This document shows, piece by piece, positions 36,152 to 47,865 of a stretch of DNA of 64,000 nucleotides. Source of the stretch: Tupaia tana (Eukaryota; Chordata; Mammalia; Scandentia; Tupaiidae); assembly GCA_026018925.1 (NCBI GenBank), contig JAKSZU010000007.1:97985501-98049500 (forward strand), written 5' to 3'. Position 1 is the stretch's first letter, and the number at the start of each line of letters is the position of its first letter. The notes beneath the pieces are model-generated. The model ran no database searches. It was not told the origin of the DNA and was given only the letters and a program-made list of their open reading frames with translations. The translations under genes were made by a program, and so were the position numbers.

Positions 36152-37139
36152 CGTCACACTTATTTTTAAATCACATAACACTTAAAGGAAACACTAACTC
36201 CCTGGGAAACACTGAACTTTTATCCACCTTGGGTAAGAAAACAGTTCACTTCAACTACTCCAGAACAGCCTCCTGATGACAAGGGTTCTTTACCCAAAAT
36301 GAGGGAGGGACTGAAAGAACAGTCCCTGTCCTTAGAGAATACAGCAACGTGGCCTCTTTCAAGGCTATTTACTTTCACAAACGCTAAACTTCATCTGCTC
36401 TGATGGATCTTCCTTGGGGTAACCTGTGAGTAGCTGTTTGCAGGCTCATGGTTTTCTTCCATGGGGGTTGCGGCTTCTGTCCTCTGTGGCTGTATCGGTT
36501 AGTCCACCAGCTTTTACTGAGCTGTCTGCAGCCAGCCACTGTGCTAGTTGCCATGGGAGGAGATGAACAGATAGATATCCTTGAAAGAACATGGAGTGAC
36601 TGGTATCTCAAAGACACAGGTGAAAGGCTGTCATGCTGGTATGAAGGGAGGTCGTGGAGTAATCTTCCTGGCCCTCCTGCCCCGGTTGCATTGGAGAACT
36701 CCCCGGGGATTGGCCGTTCAGAGTCTCAACCCTTTTTCCCCTTCTCTTTGGGATCTGCTCTTTGGAAGGCCTAAGCAACTTCACCAAGAATTATTCCTAG
36801 GTCTTTCTAAGGGATGGTGCATCCGTCCATACCCTGAGCTCCAGAAGCACTCAGTCCTCCACACTTGGGGTTGAGGAAAAAACGCCGGTAATTATCTACT
36901 TACTGTCTTTTAGGTTCCAGTTACTGGGTGAGGTGTTCTAATGTAAGATTATTCTATTAAATGGGTGATTAGCATCCCCATTTTACACATGAGCAATTTG
37001 TCAAGATGACAGTCAGAGAAGAATAATCTCTTTTTCCTTTTGAAGTGGCAAAAATGAGTGGAAAATTCTTTTGCATTTCAAAATTGAAATGTGAAAGGGG
37101 AAAATAAAAATGGCAAAGCAAACCACCATTTTATCTGTC
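36152..37139. other. Unique intergenic sequence
   Basis: Apart from the short L2/MIR trace, nothing recognised. Confidence 0.5.
36500..36585 (+). repeat. Short old repeat (L2/MIR-type)
   Basis: CAGCCACTGTGCTAGTTGCC and GAGGAGATGAACAGATAGATA resemble the widespread 'tissue size' L2/MIR phrase. Short. Confidence 0.4.
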
Positions 37140-37520
37140 TAACACGAATATTTTTGGTGTAGTATCTTAAACTTCTATGCATATTATTTTCTAGAAGTTG
37201 CAATTGGAGTGTACATAATTTTCATGTTCCGCTTCTGAAATTTAGTACTGTAACCATCTTCCACGCTCCCATAATCTTTAAAATACCAGTCTGGGATTCA
37301 AACTATATATTAGTAGCTGCAAAGTAAATGACTTCCCTAATGGTGGGCATTTAAGTTGTTTCCAGTGTTTGATTGCCCAAAACAAATTATTATGTTTTGG
37401 GCTAATAGTGTTTTGCTACTATTATTTCCTTAGAATAAATTCTCAAGAGTCATGTTATTAAATAAAAGGCTATAAACATTTTTATAGCCCTTGCCATGTG
37501 GTGCCGCATTACTAGGTGAA
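37140..37520 (-). mobile_element. Old L1 fragment
   Basis: GCATTTAAGTTGTTTCCAGT, TGCTACTATTATTTCCTTAG and GGCTATAAACATTTTTATAG resemble the L1ME-type complement. Confidence 0.6.
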
Positions 37521-37951
37521 AGGTTTGTAGGAATCTCAGCGATGCACACAAATGAGTGTGAAGTTAGACATTTCCAAAAGAAACCACATTGTTGCTCATT
37601 TCTGGCAATATGATGAGTGCCTGGAAGAATTTTTAAATCAAAACAATTGAAATATTGAATAAAATATACAACTCCTCTTGAGGTGACAGGAAAGTCAGGA
37701 ATCTAAGTTCTCCCAAATGAATAAAAACAACCCTGGTAAGTAGGTAAGCATCTGGCCTTCACCCTGGTGATCCATTCAATGGGAACAATAGCACATTGAC
37801 GGTGTGGTACCCTTCCCACTGTGTGGCATCAACATGGTCTGAATGATTCACTGTCAGTGACATGAACTTTTGGTAGCAAGATTAGGGTTGTATCTGCCAC
37901 ATCTCTCTACTGTAAAGGCACTCTTTTCCATTTATAGTTAAGACATTATCT

Positions 37952-38204
37952 GGGGCCAGCTTGTGAACTTGTGGTGAAGGGAGCTGGATCCCATGTGGCT
38001 GACTACAGTTTGAATCTCAGACTACTGGCTTGAAAACCACACCAGGTGAGTGTGCATGTGTGCCCCAAATCCCAAAAGGGTAGAGAAATGGAGGAAAAGG
38101 ACTGTGGTATGACTTCACCCCCTTGAGGTTATTTCTCTCCCTCACCCCATCTCTCTGCTGCTCTCTGCCAAGCACACACATCCTCTGGCAATTACAAAAA
38201 AAAA
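37952..38204 (+). mobile_element. tRNA-derived SINE, old
   Basis: Head GGGGCCAGCTTGTGAACTTG, body AGAAATGGAGGAAAAGGACT, short A-tail. Confidence 0.75.
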
Positions 38205-38833
38205 GTTGTCTTTAGGGTGACACATTGGGATGGTCATCTTTACCCTGTGGTCATATATTTATGAATAATGCTTGCCTGAGTGATTATTATTGCAATGGTG
38301 TTTTGCAAAACAATTTTTTTCCTAATTTGATCACTTTTTCCAATTTTACTCTTAATTGTTTTTCTGTAAACAAGAACTTTCTCTTTCTTCTCTCTTCTGT
38401 AGGTTTATGGATTCTTTTTTGTTTGAGGTATTATAACCCATCATGCTCAGTATTCTTTCTGATGCTCAAATTGTCCCACACAGCCAGTGGGGATGCCTTT
38501 GTGCTGTCTCGGGTGTCCTTTGATATGTCCCCTGAGATCGTAAGCACTAGCTTACAATGGAGAGCAAGAACTCCCAGGCTCACCTCCTTCTTCACCTGAC
38601 TTTGGCCTGGAGCCGTCATTTCTCCAAGAAGATCTTGTTCCTTTAGTGGAGAATGGTATTTGGAAACCAAGTCCTGGGCAACAGAATCTTGGACCTTTCT
38701 GTGGATGAATCTAGGACGTCTATTTTAAAAATAAATAAATAATGGTTAATAAAACATGGTTATCTCATTTGTCAACTCCATATTTACGTTTCTCTTCTCC
38801 ATAGTTATAAGCTCAGTTCCTAATGACATAACA
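38205..38833. other. Unique intergenic sequence
   Basis: An open frame at 38225-38599 has no recognised domain. Confidence 0.5.
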
Positions 38834-39010
38834 TGGTTTTGTTTTTGTTTTTGCAGCAGAGCTTCACGGTTGTAACCTTCCTACCCCAGTCCCCAGCTGG
38901 TACTGCAGGCCACCATACCCAGGCCAGCCTTGAGCTCCTAATCCTCCTGCCCCAGCCTCCTGGGTCACTGGGATAACAGGCTTGTGTCCAACCTTTGGGA
39001 TCCAACTCAG
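38834..39010 (-). mobile_element. 7SL-derived (Alu/B1-like) SINE
   Basis: T-rich left end, then sequence resembling the complement of Alu-type elements: CCCAGCTGGTACTGCAGGCC, CCCAGGCCAGCCTTGAGCTC and CCCAGCCTCCTGGGTCACTG, then GGATAACAGGC. Two Alu-like modules seem to be joined. Old and diverged. Confidence 0.7.
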
Positions 39011-39118
39011 GGGTTGCCAGATCCTCCCCTCCCCCAGGGATGGTGCCATTTCACATCCATGTTAGCAACTTCTGAAGCTGAACACCCTTCAGCCCCATCG
39101 AGAGAATGATGGCCACTC

Positions 39119-39365
39119 TTTTTTATTTTTTGGAGAGGGCACGTGCACTTGCCAGAAAGACAGAGACAGAAAGATATAAAGGGAGAAATCACCCCCCAGG
39201 GGGGATGGCTACACTGCAATTCCTTCTTCTACATTCTCCTCTCCAGATTCTGGGCATGCACGCACACGTGCCCATCATGAGTTTAAACCACCAGGTCCAG
39301 GACTCGAACCGTGGTCAACTACATGGGAGTCCAGCCACATAGCCATTACGCCAACTGCTGGGCCC
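39119..39365 (-). mobile_element. tRNA-derived SINE
   Basis: Flanks GATGGCCACTCT and AACGGCCACTCT. Confidence 0.88.
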
Positions 39366-39534
39366 AAACGGCCACTCTAAAGATACCTCTGTCTTACCTA
39401 GTTTGTCTTCATGTTCTCTATTCTCCTTCCATACATCCCGCCCCCCTAATTTTTTATACTTTTTGCCTTGTCAGGACTTTATTTGATTCTGTTTAATAGG
39501 ACAGACTAGGAGTTTATCTTATTTACCTTGGAAT

Positions 39535-39787
39535 TTTTTATTTTTGGATAAAGATTTTTGCTATAGGGTGTGTGCACTTGCCGGACAGAGAGCGAGAGAC
39601 AGAAAGTGAGAAATCACCTCCCTGGGGGGATGGCCATGCTGCAATCCTTTCTCCTCCAGTTTCCTCTTGGGATCTTGGGTACACACATGCGCCCAGTGTG
39701 AATTTTTTAAGCCACCAGGTCTGGAACTTGAACAGCGGTTGACTACGTGGGAGTCCAGAACATAACCATTACACCATCTGCTGGTCC
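39535..39787 (-). mobile_element. tRNA-derived SINE
   Basis: Flanks CTTGGAATTTT and CCTGGAATTTT. Confidence 0.85.
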
Positions 39788-39807
39788 TGGAATTTTCACA
39801 TTTACAA

Positions 39808-40062
39808 ATTTTTTTTTTTTGAGAGATTTTTGCTATAGGGTGTGTGCACTTGCCAGAAAGACAGAAAGAGACAGAGAGATAGAAAGCGAGAAATCACCCC
39901 CCAGGGGGGATGGCCATGCCACAATCCCTTCTCCTCCATTCTCCTCTCGGGATCTTGGGCACACACGCACACGCGCCCAGTGTGAGTTTTAAGCCACTTG
40001 AACCGCGGTCGACTACATGGGAGTGCAGCGACATAGCCATTACACTAACTGCTGGTCCCAAA
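39808..40062 (-). mobile_element. tRNA-derived SINE
   Basis: Duplication CACATTTACAA at 39797-39807 and 40063-40073. Lacks part of the region between body and B box (deletion near 39990). Confidence 0.9.
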
Positions 40063-40073
40063 CACATTTACAA

Positions 40074-40684
40074 CATTTTGAGAGAATTTGCTTCTTCATA
40101 ATTAGCGTGTTTGAAGACAGGAAGATTTTGCTCCATATTTTTAAAACACCTAAACAAATAACAATAGTTATAAAAATGATTAGCTAAGAAAAATTCATAC
40201 AAAATCATGCTGAACTTTGCAAAAGCAAAGCCAAGTTTAGCGACTCATTGCTCAGCAAAGCCTCAAAACAAGCTTTTGTTATCTTGAACTTTCACATGGC
40301 CACGTGCATTGGGGAGAATGGGTGTCCCAGCCAGTACCTCCAAGACAGACGGAAGACATGATCAGAAAACTCACATTTCTGCTTATGTAGGGAGAAGGCT
40401 GAGAGAATCTCATTCTTGTACAAAGTGTTTTCTGCATTTTCATCAATACGACTGTTTTCTTTGGAGGAGAATCAATGCTTCTAGAAACACTTGTATGTAC
40501 AATATACTGAAGGCGGGCTTTTGTTGAAAAGACTTCATATTTAACTTTGAGTATCGAATGGACATAGCATTTGGTAATTTGTGATATTTCTGGGATGAAC
40601 TTAGACTTTTTCACACGACACACAGAAAGGCAAGTGCACGTTGGTTAGAATGTCTCCTAGCTGGTGAATGAGCTATTTTCTCTA
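40074..40684. other. Unique intergenic sequence
   Basis: Nothing recognised. Confidence 0.55.
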
Positions 40685-40695
40685 GAGCTCTGGTA

Positions 40696-40763
40696 ACTTT
40701 TTCTTTAATAATTATTGATTTAATTTTATTATTATTATAATTTACTATAGGGCATATGTGCTC

Positions 40764-40819
<56 letters not shown>

Positions 40820-40901
40820 GAAAGTAAGCTGCCAGGTCCAGGACTCGAACTGCTCTTGGCCATGTGGGAGTCCAACACCTTAACCACCACGCCACCTGCT
40901 G
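40696..40901 (-). mobile_element. Short-type tRNA-derived SINE with (AG)n
   Basis: Flanks GAGCTCTGGTA (40685-40695) and GAGCTCTGATA (40902-40912). Contains an (AG)n run of about 22 units at 40769-40813. Confidence 0.88.
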
Positions 40902-40912
40902 GAGCTCTGATA

Positions 40913-41652
40913 GTCTTAATTACATATACATAGTTTATGGAGAAAAGATAAATCCTGTGCATTTTAATTCAAATTGTTTTTAATTTTTTGTTGTTAAAAA
41001 TGGTAAGGAGTAACCTTGTGCATATCTATTTTTTTCATACTGTTGAAGACATAACAGGGAATTATATCGTGGGGACAAAGTACCCAGGTTCAAGTATGTT
41101 GGGATAATAGAGCAGACAGATGTGCAGACCTTTCTACTCCACAGGACTTCCAAGAGCCTTTAAAATGCAATTGCACAGTAAGACTCTTGAAGGGAGCTAT
41201 TTTGTGCAGTGTCTCCAAACTTATTTGACTATAGTATTCTTTTTCCACCTAGCATCTCTGGACATTAGAGTTCCATATGGAGTATATTTTATAAACCCTG
41301 GCTTCAGTGCCATCTATGCATTTAGGGATTCTGGAAGGTCTTAGCACCATTTCACAGGAAGGTCAAGTGTCTTCTCTCCTTTGCCTTCCAGAGTGAATGT
41401 CCTACCTGGAGCCTCTGGAGAGCCTTGTAGCCTTACCATGGGCAGCAATCACTGCTTCCTTCCCTTCCCTCAATCTAAGACCTGCTTCCCAAAGACTGGC
41501 CCTCTCCACACTAACCTGGAAACGTCCTGCCTGCCTGGAGTGCTAAACCCCTTTCAGGATCACGGCACTTCTGTTCTAAAGGCTGGCAAGTTGCCTTCTG
41601 ACGTAGATGCTTTGGCTAATCACCACTGGGTGGCTAAATGTAAAATACATGT
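40913..41652. other. Unique intergenic sequence
   Basis: Nothing recognised. Confidence 0.5.
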
Positions 41653-41665
41653 AAAATTAGTGTTT

Positions 41666-41951
41666 CCTTTTCTTTTCTTTCTTTTTTATTTTTGAGTTTT
41701 TTGCCTTAAAGTATGTGTGCTTGCTGGAGAGAAAGAGAGAGAGACACAGAGACAATAAGAGGGGATGTGAAAAATCATCCCCCAGAAGGATGGCCACGCT
41801 GCAGTCCCTTCTCCATTCTCCTCCTGGGGTCTTGGGTGGGCATGCATGCACGTGCCCTCGGTGTGATTTTCAAGTCACTAGGTCTGGGACTTGAACCATG
41901 GTCAGCCATGTGGGAGTCCAGAACATAACCACTACACCACCTGCTGGGCCC
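41666..41951 (-). mobile_element. tRNA-derived SINE
   Basis: Flanks AAAATTAGTGTTT (41653-41665) and AAAATTAGCATTT (41952-41964). Confidence 0.88.
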
Positions 41952-42002
41952 AAAATTAGCATTTCTAATAGTATCCTTACATACTTCCATTTACTGAGTG
42001 AC

Positions 42003-42143
42003 TATATAAAGGGTTTTCAAAAAATTAATGAAAATTCATGTTTTATGAAAAAACTATGCATGGATTTCAAAAAATTATTTGCACCAAAATAAACTCATAC
42101 TTAATTCTACATTCCATGAACTTTTTGACGTTCCTCTTATATA
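42003..42143 (+). mobile_element. Mariner-like MITE
   Basis: About 140 bp with imperfect terminal inverted repeats: left TAAAGGGTTTTCAAAAAATT, right (complement) TAAGAGGAACGTCAAAAAGT, flanked by TA/TATA. The interior TATGCATGGATTTCAAAAAA is a phrase I associate with mariner-derived elements. No transposase. Confidence 0.6.
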
Positions 42144-42173
42144 TGTCAGGTATTTTATTATTATCTCATCTAC

Positions 42174-42438
42174 CTTTTTTTTTTTTTGAGAGGTTTTCGC
42201 TATAGGGCGCGTGCGCTGGCCAGACAGACAGAGAGAGACGGAGAGACAGAAAGCGAGAAATCACCCCCCAGGGGGGATGGCCACGCTGCAATCCCTTCTC
42301 CTCCATTCTCCTCTCGGGATCTTGGGCACGCACGCACATGCGCCCGGTGTGAGTTTTAAGCCACCGGGTCTGGGACCCAAACCACGGTCGACTACGTGGG
42401 AGTCCAGCGACATAGCCATTATGCTAACTACTGGTCCC
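42174..42438 (-). mobile_element. Young tRNA-derived SINE
   Basis: Close to consensus. Flanks CTCATCTACCTTTT and CTCATCTACTTTTT. Confidence 0.92.
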
Positions 42439-42439
42439 C

Positions 42440-43099
42440 TCATCTACTTTTTTAAAAAAAAAACAACCCACAGTATTATAATGTGAACAGAGTTCCCACC
42501 TTACTGATACCATACTACTTAGCAAATGGAGACCCTGAAGTCCAGTGAGATGTGAAGTCCTGCTGGGGTCACAGAGCCGGTGTGTGGCACCCCCAGAATC
42601 TGCATTACCACAGTGAAAGGGTGCTTCCTCTACTCCACTTCCCAGCAAGTCAGCAGAGTGGGGGCCTGTGCCTCTAGACGAGGGAAACCCTGAGCATTTC
42701 AAGGAGGACAAGTGACTCATCTCTGAACACTCCATCACTTGCTTCTCCTGAGAATTTTAACAGCCGGCATTGTCGCCAACTGCACGGGAGAAAGGGTTTC
42801 ATTTCCCCAGCCGGACAAGCTGCCTGGAAGGAAACATTCCGCTTGATAGAATCACAAATCAAGACTCTCCCCTGCTAATTATCTTAGCCAGACTGGCTGG
42901 AGGCATCTTTTTGGGGGATAAGCGATAAGGCTGTGCTCCTTACAGGGCATTGTTCATCTCTTCCTCCCTTCCTCTCCCCCAGGCAGAGAGGAGGCCCTTC
43001 TGGCTGCTGAAGCTGCCCTCTGGATTCCTGTAACATTCTCCGTGGAGTGACCCAGGGGCTTCTGAACTCTGTTTTTTCTCTCCAAAATCAACATTGTTC
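42440..43099. other. Unique intergenic sequence
   Basis: GC-moderate; no gene or repeat recognised. Confidence 0.5.
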
Positions 43100-43480
43100 A
43101 ACAACGCAAAGGAGCCTTGAGATGTCAAAGGCCAAGTGAGCCAACGCCCAGAGAGCAAGGAAATTCTGTTTTCCAAGGCCGTCCAAAGTCACCTTCCCGG
43201 CGGCCTTTACCCACTGCCGCAGGGTCAGCCTCTGGCCGAGGCGTCAGGGCAACCCTCAACGCCCCGCTCTCCTACATTGCCCCGCCACGCTGCGGACCAG
43301 GGCAGAGACGCAGTTGGCCCGGCTTCCCGTGTCAGAAGCAACGGCCGTGTCTGCTGGCAGCATACCCTGAGACACGCGTGTGGCCAGGACACTCGGCCCA
43401 ACGCCCACAAGGGCTCCAAAGTGCCCCGTCAACAACGTCAGCCTCGTACCTCTGCACTACACGGTCCAGTTCTGGTGTGA
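43100..43480. other. CpG-rich block
   Basis: CpG is frequent (roughly two dozen in 260 bp) in a window that is otherwise CpG-poor outside young SINEs and SELE. An open frame of 138 codons (43117-43533) crosses it, but its protein is proline/arginine/serine-rich with no recognised domain, so I do not call a gene. Confidence 0.5.
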
Positions 43481-43533
43481 AGGGCATAGTCAGCCTCGAA
43501 TTCGTGGCAAGGCCGAATTCACTCTTTTTGTAG

Positions 43534-43948
43534 AATTTTAAGATATTCTAAGAAGGGTTTATAAATGCCATAAGCAGACGTGCTTCCTTATTGAGAAAAC
43601 TTGCACCCCAGCTGTCACCACCCCTGAGCTGTGTGCTGAGTCGCGTTGTTGTTAGCGTGAGGTGCGTCCGGGAGGGGTCTGCCCCACCAGGCTCTCGGCC
43701 TGGGCAGCACGGGGGCACAGTCACTGGCTGGCTTCGTGTCTCCCCATCCGCCCTCTGTGTGGGGTCAGGACATGTGGGGGCTGGCAGCTTCCCTGCATCG
43801 TTTTCTTTCTTTATGTCATGACAAATTAAAGTACAAAAATAGTTTATGTCTAGGATGCCAAGTATTCTGAAATCCATGACTCGGACACACAAGTATTTAT
43901 TTCAAGTGACTTCATTCACGTATTTACTTAAAAAAAAAAAAGAACGAA
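43534..43948. other. Unique intergenic sequence with GC-rich part
   Basis: Continues the GC-rich domain of 43.1 kb to about 43800, then AT-rich. Confidence 0.5.
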
Positions 43949-44215
43949 CTTTTTTTTTCCTTTTTTTGAGAGGTTTTCGCTATAGGGCACGTGCACTCGC
44001 CAGTAAGAGAGAGAGACAGAGAGACAGAAAGCAAGAAATCACCCCCCAGGGGGGATGGCCACGCCGCAAACCCTTCTCCTCCATTCTCCTCTCGGGATCT
44101 TGGGTACACACGCACACGTGCCTGGCGTGAGTTTAAGCTACCGGGTCCGGGACTCTAACTGCAGTCTACTACATGGGAGTCTAGTGACAGAGCCATTACG
44201 CTAACTGATGGTCCC
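43949..44215 (-). mobile_element. tRNA-derived SINE
   Basis: Near-consensus body. Flanks AAGAACGAACTTTT and AAGAATGAATCTTTT. Confidence 0.9.
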
Positions 44216-44223
44216 AAGAATGA

Positions 44224-44452
44224 ATCTTTTTTAAATTCATGAGAGAATGTGTGTGTGCACATGAGAGGGAAACAGAGACAGAGAGGGAGGAACACCCTGC
44301 ACATCTGGTCTCGGTGTTATCTGCCTGCTCCAACCCTGTGAAGCCCAGGCACATGTGTATATGCCCAGTGGCCTGGCTGGGGACTAGAACCCAGTCACCG
44401 AGTCACTTCTGGCTTCTGAGTGCATTGCCGCTGGCCCTGGAGCCAGCCCAAG
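44224..44452 (-). mobile_element. Possible very old tRNA-derived SINE
   Basis: AG-rich stretch, then GACTAGAACCCAGTCACCGA and a CATTGCCGCTGGCC end resembling a reversed tRNA head. Weak. Confidence 0.45.
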
Positions 44453-44744
44453 TCACTCACTTGTCTTCCACCTTTCCTGAAAGCAAGGCTGAGTCGTGCC
44501 TGGGGTACAACAGATAAAACACCCTGTGGAGATGGACCGGTGCGGTCTTTGAATTACCCTCACGTTGCAGTAGGAATCTGGGCACCACGATGAACGGGCA
44601 GTGACTGGAGAGCCGCATCGTGGGCAGGCATGGCCGCTGCAGTAGACAGGGCCTGGCACCAGGCGGACGTGTGGGAAGGTGGAGCGCGTCACATCTGATA
44701 TAGTGGCAACAGCGCAGGGGTCACAGCAGGGGCAGCGTGGTGAC

Positions 44745-44915
44745 CAGGCACAGAGACTTTGGAGTCAGATCTGTGTTCAGGTCCCGCTTCTGCCACTTAC
44801 AGCTATGAGGTCCTAGACGGGTCATTTAAACTCTCAGAGCCGCAGTCGTCATTGGCGAAATGGGGATAGCGGTATCTAATTAGTGACCATGTTATGTGAC
44901 CCAGTGACATGGAAT
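44745..44915 (+). repeat. MIR SINE
   Basis: Nearly whole MIR: GACTTTGGAGTCAGATCTGT, CTGCCACTTACAGCTATGAG, GGTCATTTAAACTCTCAGAG and GAAATGGGGATA. Confidence 0.88.
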
Positions 44916-45135
44916 ATTTAAGTTCCTAGTTCTGTCTGGTGTGGTATAGGGGCCCATTAACGACAGCCGCTGGGTAAATAATCATACCCGTTACTCGGGT
45001 AGCAGGACTGCGGGGTAAACTGTCTGTGTGGGCGTGGAGCACAGAGCGAGGAACAAGCAGGCACCAAGACGGAAGGAGCTGCTCCTGACGGGCAGTGCCA
45101 GCGGGAGCTGGGGCCTCCACGCCTGCTAGTCATTG

Positions 45136-45163
45136 TGCATGTGTGTGTGCATGTGTGTGTGTG

Positions 45164-45194
<31 letters not shown>
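45136..45194 (+). repeat. (GT)n microsatellite
   Basis: TGCATGTG variants passing into pure GT. Confidence 0.95.
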
Positions 45195-45196
<2 letters not shown>

Positions 45197-45402
45197 TTAG
45201 TTTTTGCTAAAGGGTGCATATGTTTGCTGCAGAGGAGTGGAGTGAGGACTCTCCTTCCCTCTCCTCATGGTCCTCCCGGGATTTGGGGCACATATGCATA
45301 TGCACCCTGGGTATCTTTCAAGTCATTGAGTCTGGGACTCAAACTGTGCACTCGGCCCTGTGGGAGCTGCTGCCTTACCAACCACAGCACCTGGCTGGCC
45401 CT
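45195..45402 (-). mobile_element. tRNA-derived SINE, old
   Basis: TTTTTGCTAAAGGGTGCATA at the left and CCACAGCACCTGGCTGGCCC at the right. Abuts a (GT)n tract at 45136-45194. Confidence 0.7.
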
Positions 45403-45516
45403 GTTCTTCGTACAGTTATTGATCACTGAAAGGTCTGGACCATCTGGATTTGGGGATTGGGCCCACATTTAGGCAGAGGAGCTATAACAAGTACCAAGTC
45501 TGAAAACATCACCACA

Positions 45517-45780
45517 GGGGACCAGCAGATGGAGTAATGGTTACGTTGTTGGACTCCCACGTAGTCAACCACGGTTCAAGTCCTGGACCCAGCAGTTAAA
45601 ACTCATGCAGAGCACGAGTATGTGTGTACTCAAAATCCTGAGAGGAGTATGGAGGAGAAGGGATTGTGACGTGGCCATCATGGGAAGGGGGAGGATTTCA
45701 CACTTTCTGTCTGTCTCTGTCTCTCTGGTGAGTACACGCACCCTATAGCAAAACAAAAACAAACTCTAAAAAAATAAAAC
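45517..45780 (+). mobile_element. tRNA-derived SINE
   Basis: Head GGGACCAGCAGATGGAGTAA, A-rich tail AAAAAAATAAAAC. A second SINE inserted in its tail. Confidence 0.88.
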
Positions 45781-45783
45781 CAA

Positions 45784-46010
45784 GGGACCAGCAGTTGGCG
45801 TGACGGCTATGTCACTGGACTCCCATGTAGTCAACCGTGGTTTGAGTCCTGAACCTGGTGGCTTAAACTCACACCAGGTGTGTGTGCGTGTATGCCCAAG
45901 ATCCCAAGAGAAGAAATCACCCTGGGGGGTGATTTCTCGCTTTCTGTCTCTCTGTCTCTTTTTCTTTCTGGAGAGCCCTATAGCAAAAAGAATAAAGGAA
46001 TAAAATAAAA
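45784..46010 (+). mobile_element. tRNA-derived SINE with internal deletion, in the tail of the previous SINE
   Basis: Flanked by AATAAAACCA at 45774-45783 and 46011-46020. About 40 bp of the body are deleted. Confidence 0.88.
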
Positions 46011-46234
46011 AATAAAACCAAAAATCATCACAGAATTGGCCTAGGTTCCTCAGACCCAATTTAAGATAACCATCCACCAAGTTTCTAGATTAAATCCCTT
46101 TAGGACTAAGTCTGTATGTGACAGGCAGAATTTCTACAAATGTCACCCACCACAAAGATTCTCTCTGGCCATTTAATCAAACACTAATCTTGGCACTTCA
46201 GGGAAAGGGCTTTGTAGAAGGAATAGAGATTATT

Positions 46235-46424
46235 CATCACCTAAAATCCTGTATCCGATTCTGGAAGAATATTATTAAAAAGACGACTACAGAAGGATTA
46301 TGGTTTAGTTCTTGTTATTGTACCCGATGTTAATTTCTTAGTGCTGACAGTTGTACTGTGATCATTTGGCGTGTTAACCCTGGAGTGTGAGTTATTCTTG
46401 AAATAAAACTTTTTAGAAAATATT
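46235..46424 (+). mobile_element. Old L1 3' end inside the MLT1 LTR
   Basis: GTTAATTTCTTAGTGCTGAC, AGTTGTACTGTGATCATTTG and an A-rich end resemble ancient L1M 3' UTRs. Confidence 0.6.
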
Positions 46425-46510
46425 ACTGATCAGCTGACCTTAAAATAAAGAGACTATCCTGGGTTATGTGGTGTACTCATTGGCATCCCACGGGCCTTAA
46501 AAGTGGCTGT

Positions 46511-46773
46511 CGGGACCAACAGTTAGCGTAATGGCTATGTCGCTGGACTCCCATGTAGTCAACCGCGGTTCGCGTCCCGGACCTGGTGGCTTAAAACTCA
46601 CACTGGGCGCATGTGCATGCGTGCCCAAGATCCCGAGAGGAGAGTGGAGGAGAAGGGATTGTGGCGTGGCATCCCCCCTGGGGGGTGATTTCTCGTTTTC
46701 TATTTCTCTGTCTCTCTGTCTGGCGAGCGCACATGCCCGATAGAAAAAAACCTCTCCAAAAAAAAAAAAAAAA
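46511..46773 (+). mobile_element. Young tRNA-derived SINE
   Basis: Perfect AAAAGTGGCTGT at 46499-46510 and 46774-46785. Inserted in the MLT1 LTR. Confidence 0.92.
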
Positions 46774-47195
46774 AAAAGTGGCTGTGGAGGCAGCTGTGGA
46801 AGCCGAGGGCTGATGAGGTGGGAGGGGAGGTCGGAAACTCGAAGAGGAGGGCTCCTCCAGCCACTGCTGTTTGGAAGGTGAACGGGAATAGAACTCAGGG
46901 AATGTGGGTGGTTGCTAGAAGCCGACAGCCCACAAGTAAACAGACACCTCAGTCTTATAACCACAAGGGGCTGGATTCTGCCCACAGCCTAAATGAGGCT
47001 AGAAGAAGGTTTACCCCGAGCCTTCCAGAAAGAACGGGTTGACATCTTGATTTTGATGACGTGAAACTCAGAGCAGAGGCCAGTGACCAGCCTAGTACTT
47101 CCGACCTGTAGAAACTCTGAGGTAATACGTTCTGTCACTTGAACCGCCAAGTTTGTAGTAACTCGCTGGGGCAGTGATAGAAAGCGAGCACTCCC

Positions 47196-47629
47196 ACACC
47201 TCCCCACCACCACGTGCAGGTCACGCCACAGCTGGCCGCAGGCACCTGCAGTTCAGGCAGGGCTTTCTCGGGCCTCAGGAGCCCGCTGAAGTGCAGGCTC
47301 ACCCTCTGCCCTCGGCTGGAGTCACTGGATGCACACCCAGCTCCTGGCCTCCTCGAGGAGCACCCCAGGTGGCTGGCACTGCACCCCCGAGTTCCCAGAG
47401 GAATGGAACCCCCTGATGTACAGCACACCTGTGTTGAATTCTTTCCTCTCCCTGTCTCTCTTCTTCACTCCCCTCCTGTGTGTCTTGGGGTCACCTCCCA
47501 AGCACATGACATGCACTCTAATCCTTTTCGGGATCTGCTTCTGCAGGAACCTGACCTAGGGCACGAGGCTTATAGAGCTGGGGAGGTGGTCTCAGGAGCC
47601 GAGGAGGTGACGAAGGTGACCTCCCTGCT
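47196..47629. other. Unique intergenic sequence
   Basis: GC-rich; nothing recognised. Confidence 0.5.
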
Positions 47630-47815
47630 GACATTTAACCTGAGCAACATGGAATCAGCAAAAAGGCACAGACGTGGGTTTGAATCCCGGCTCTGCCATG
47701 CATCGCTTGAGAGCACTCGGCCGAGTTATTTAGGCTCTTTAGGTCTCTGTTTTGTCGTCCATAAAATGGGATTAGTGCCTTTCATTTTGTGAAGTATGTG
47801 GACCAATGTCTCCAA
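47630..47815 (+). repeat. MIR SINE
   Basis: GGTTTGAATCCCGGCTCTGC, GAGTTATTTAGGCTCTTTAG and CATAAAATGGGATTAG are characteristic. Confidence 0.85.
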
Positions 47816-47865
47816 TGTGCTCAGTCCTTTGTCCTCTCTCCACGCTCATCATCGATGATTCCTCT

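Larger units (their letters stand above)
46105..47195 (+). mobile_element. MLT1-type LTR (ERVL-MaLR), with two insertions
   Basis: Noncoding LTR fossil. AGGGCTTTGTAGAAG, ATCAGCTGACCTTAAAATAA, GAGACTATCCTGGGTTATG, GGATTCTGCCCACAGCCT, GACATCTTGATTTTGATGAC and GAACCGCCAAGTTTGTAGTA follow the MLT1 order. An old L1 3' end (about 46235-46424) and a SINE (46511-46773) interrupt it. No viral gene is present. Confidence 0.8.

Noticed and set aside
40769-40813. (AG)n as an independent regulatory tract
   Set aside because: It is the expanded tail of a short-type SINE flanked by target duplications.
47214-47792. 192-codon plus-strand frame
   Set aside because: Its 3' part is a MIR SINE, and no coding motif or splice signal pattern is visible.
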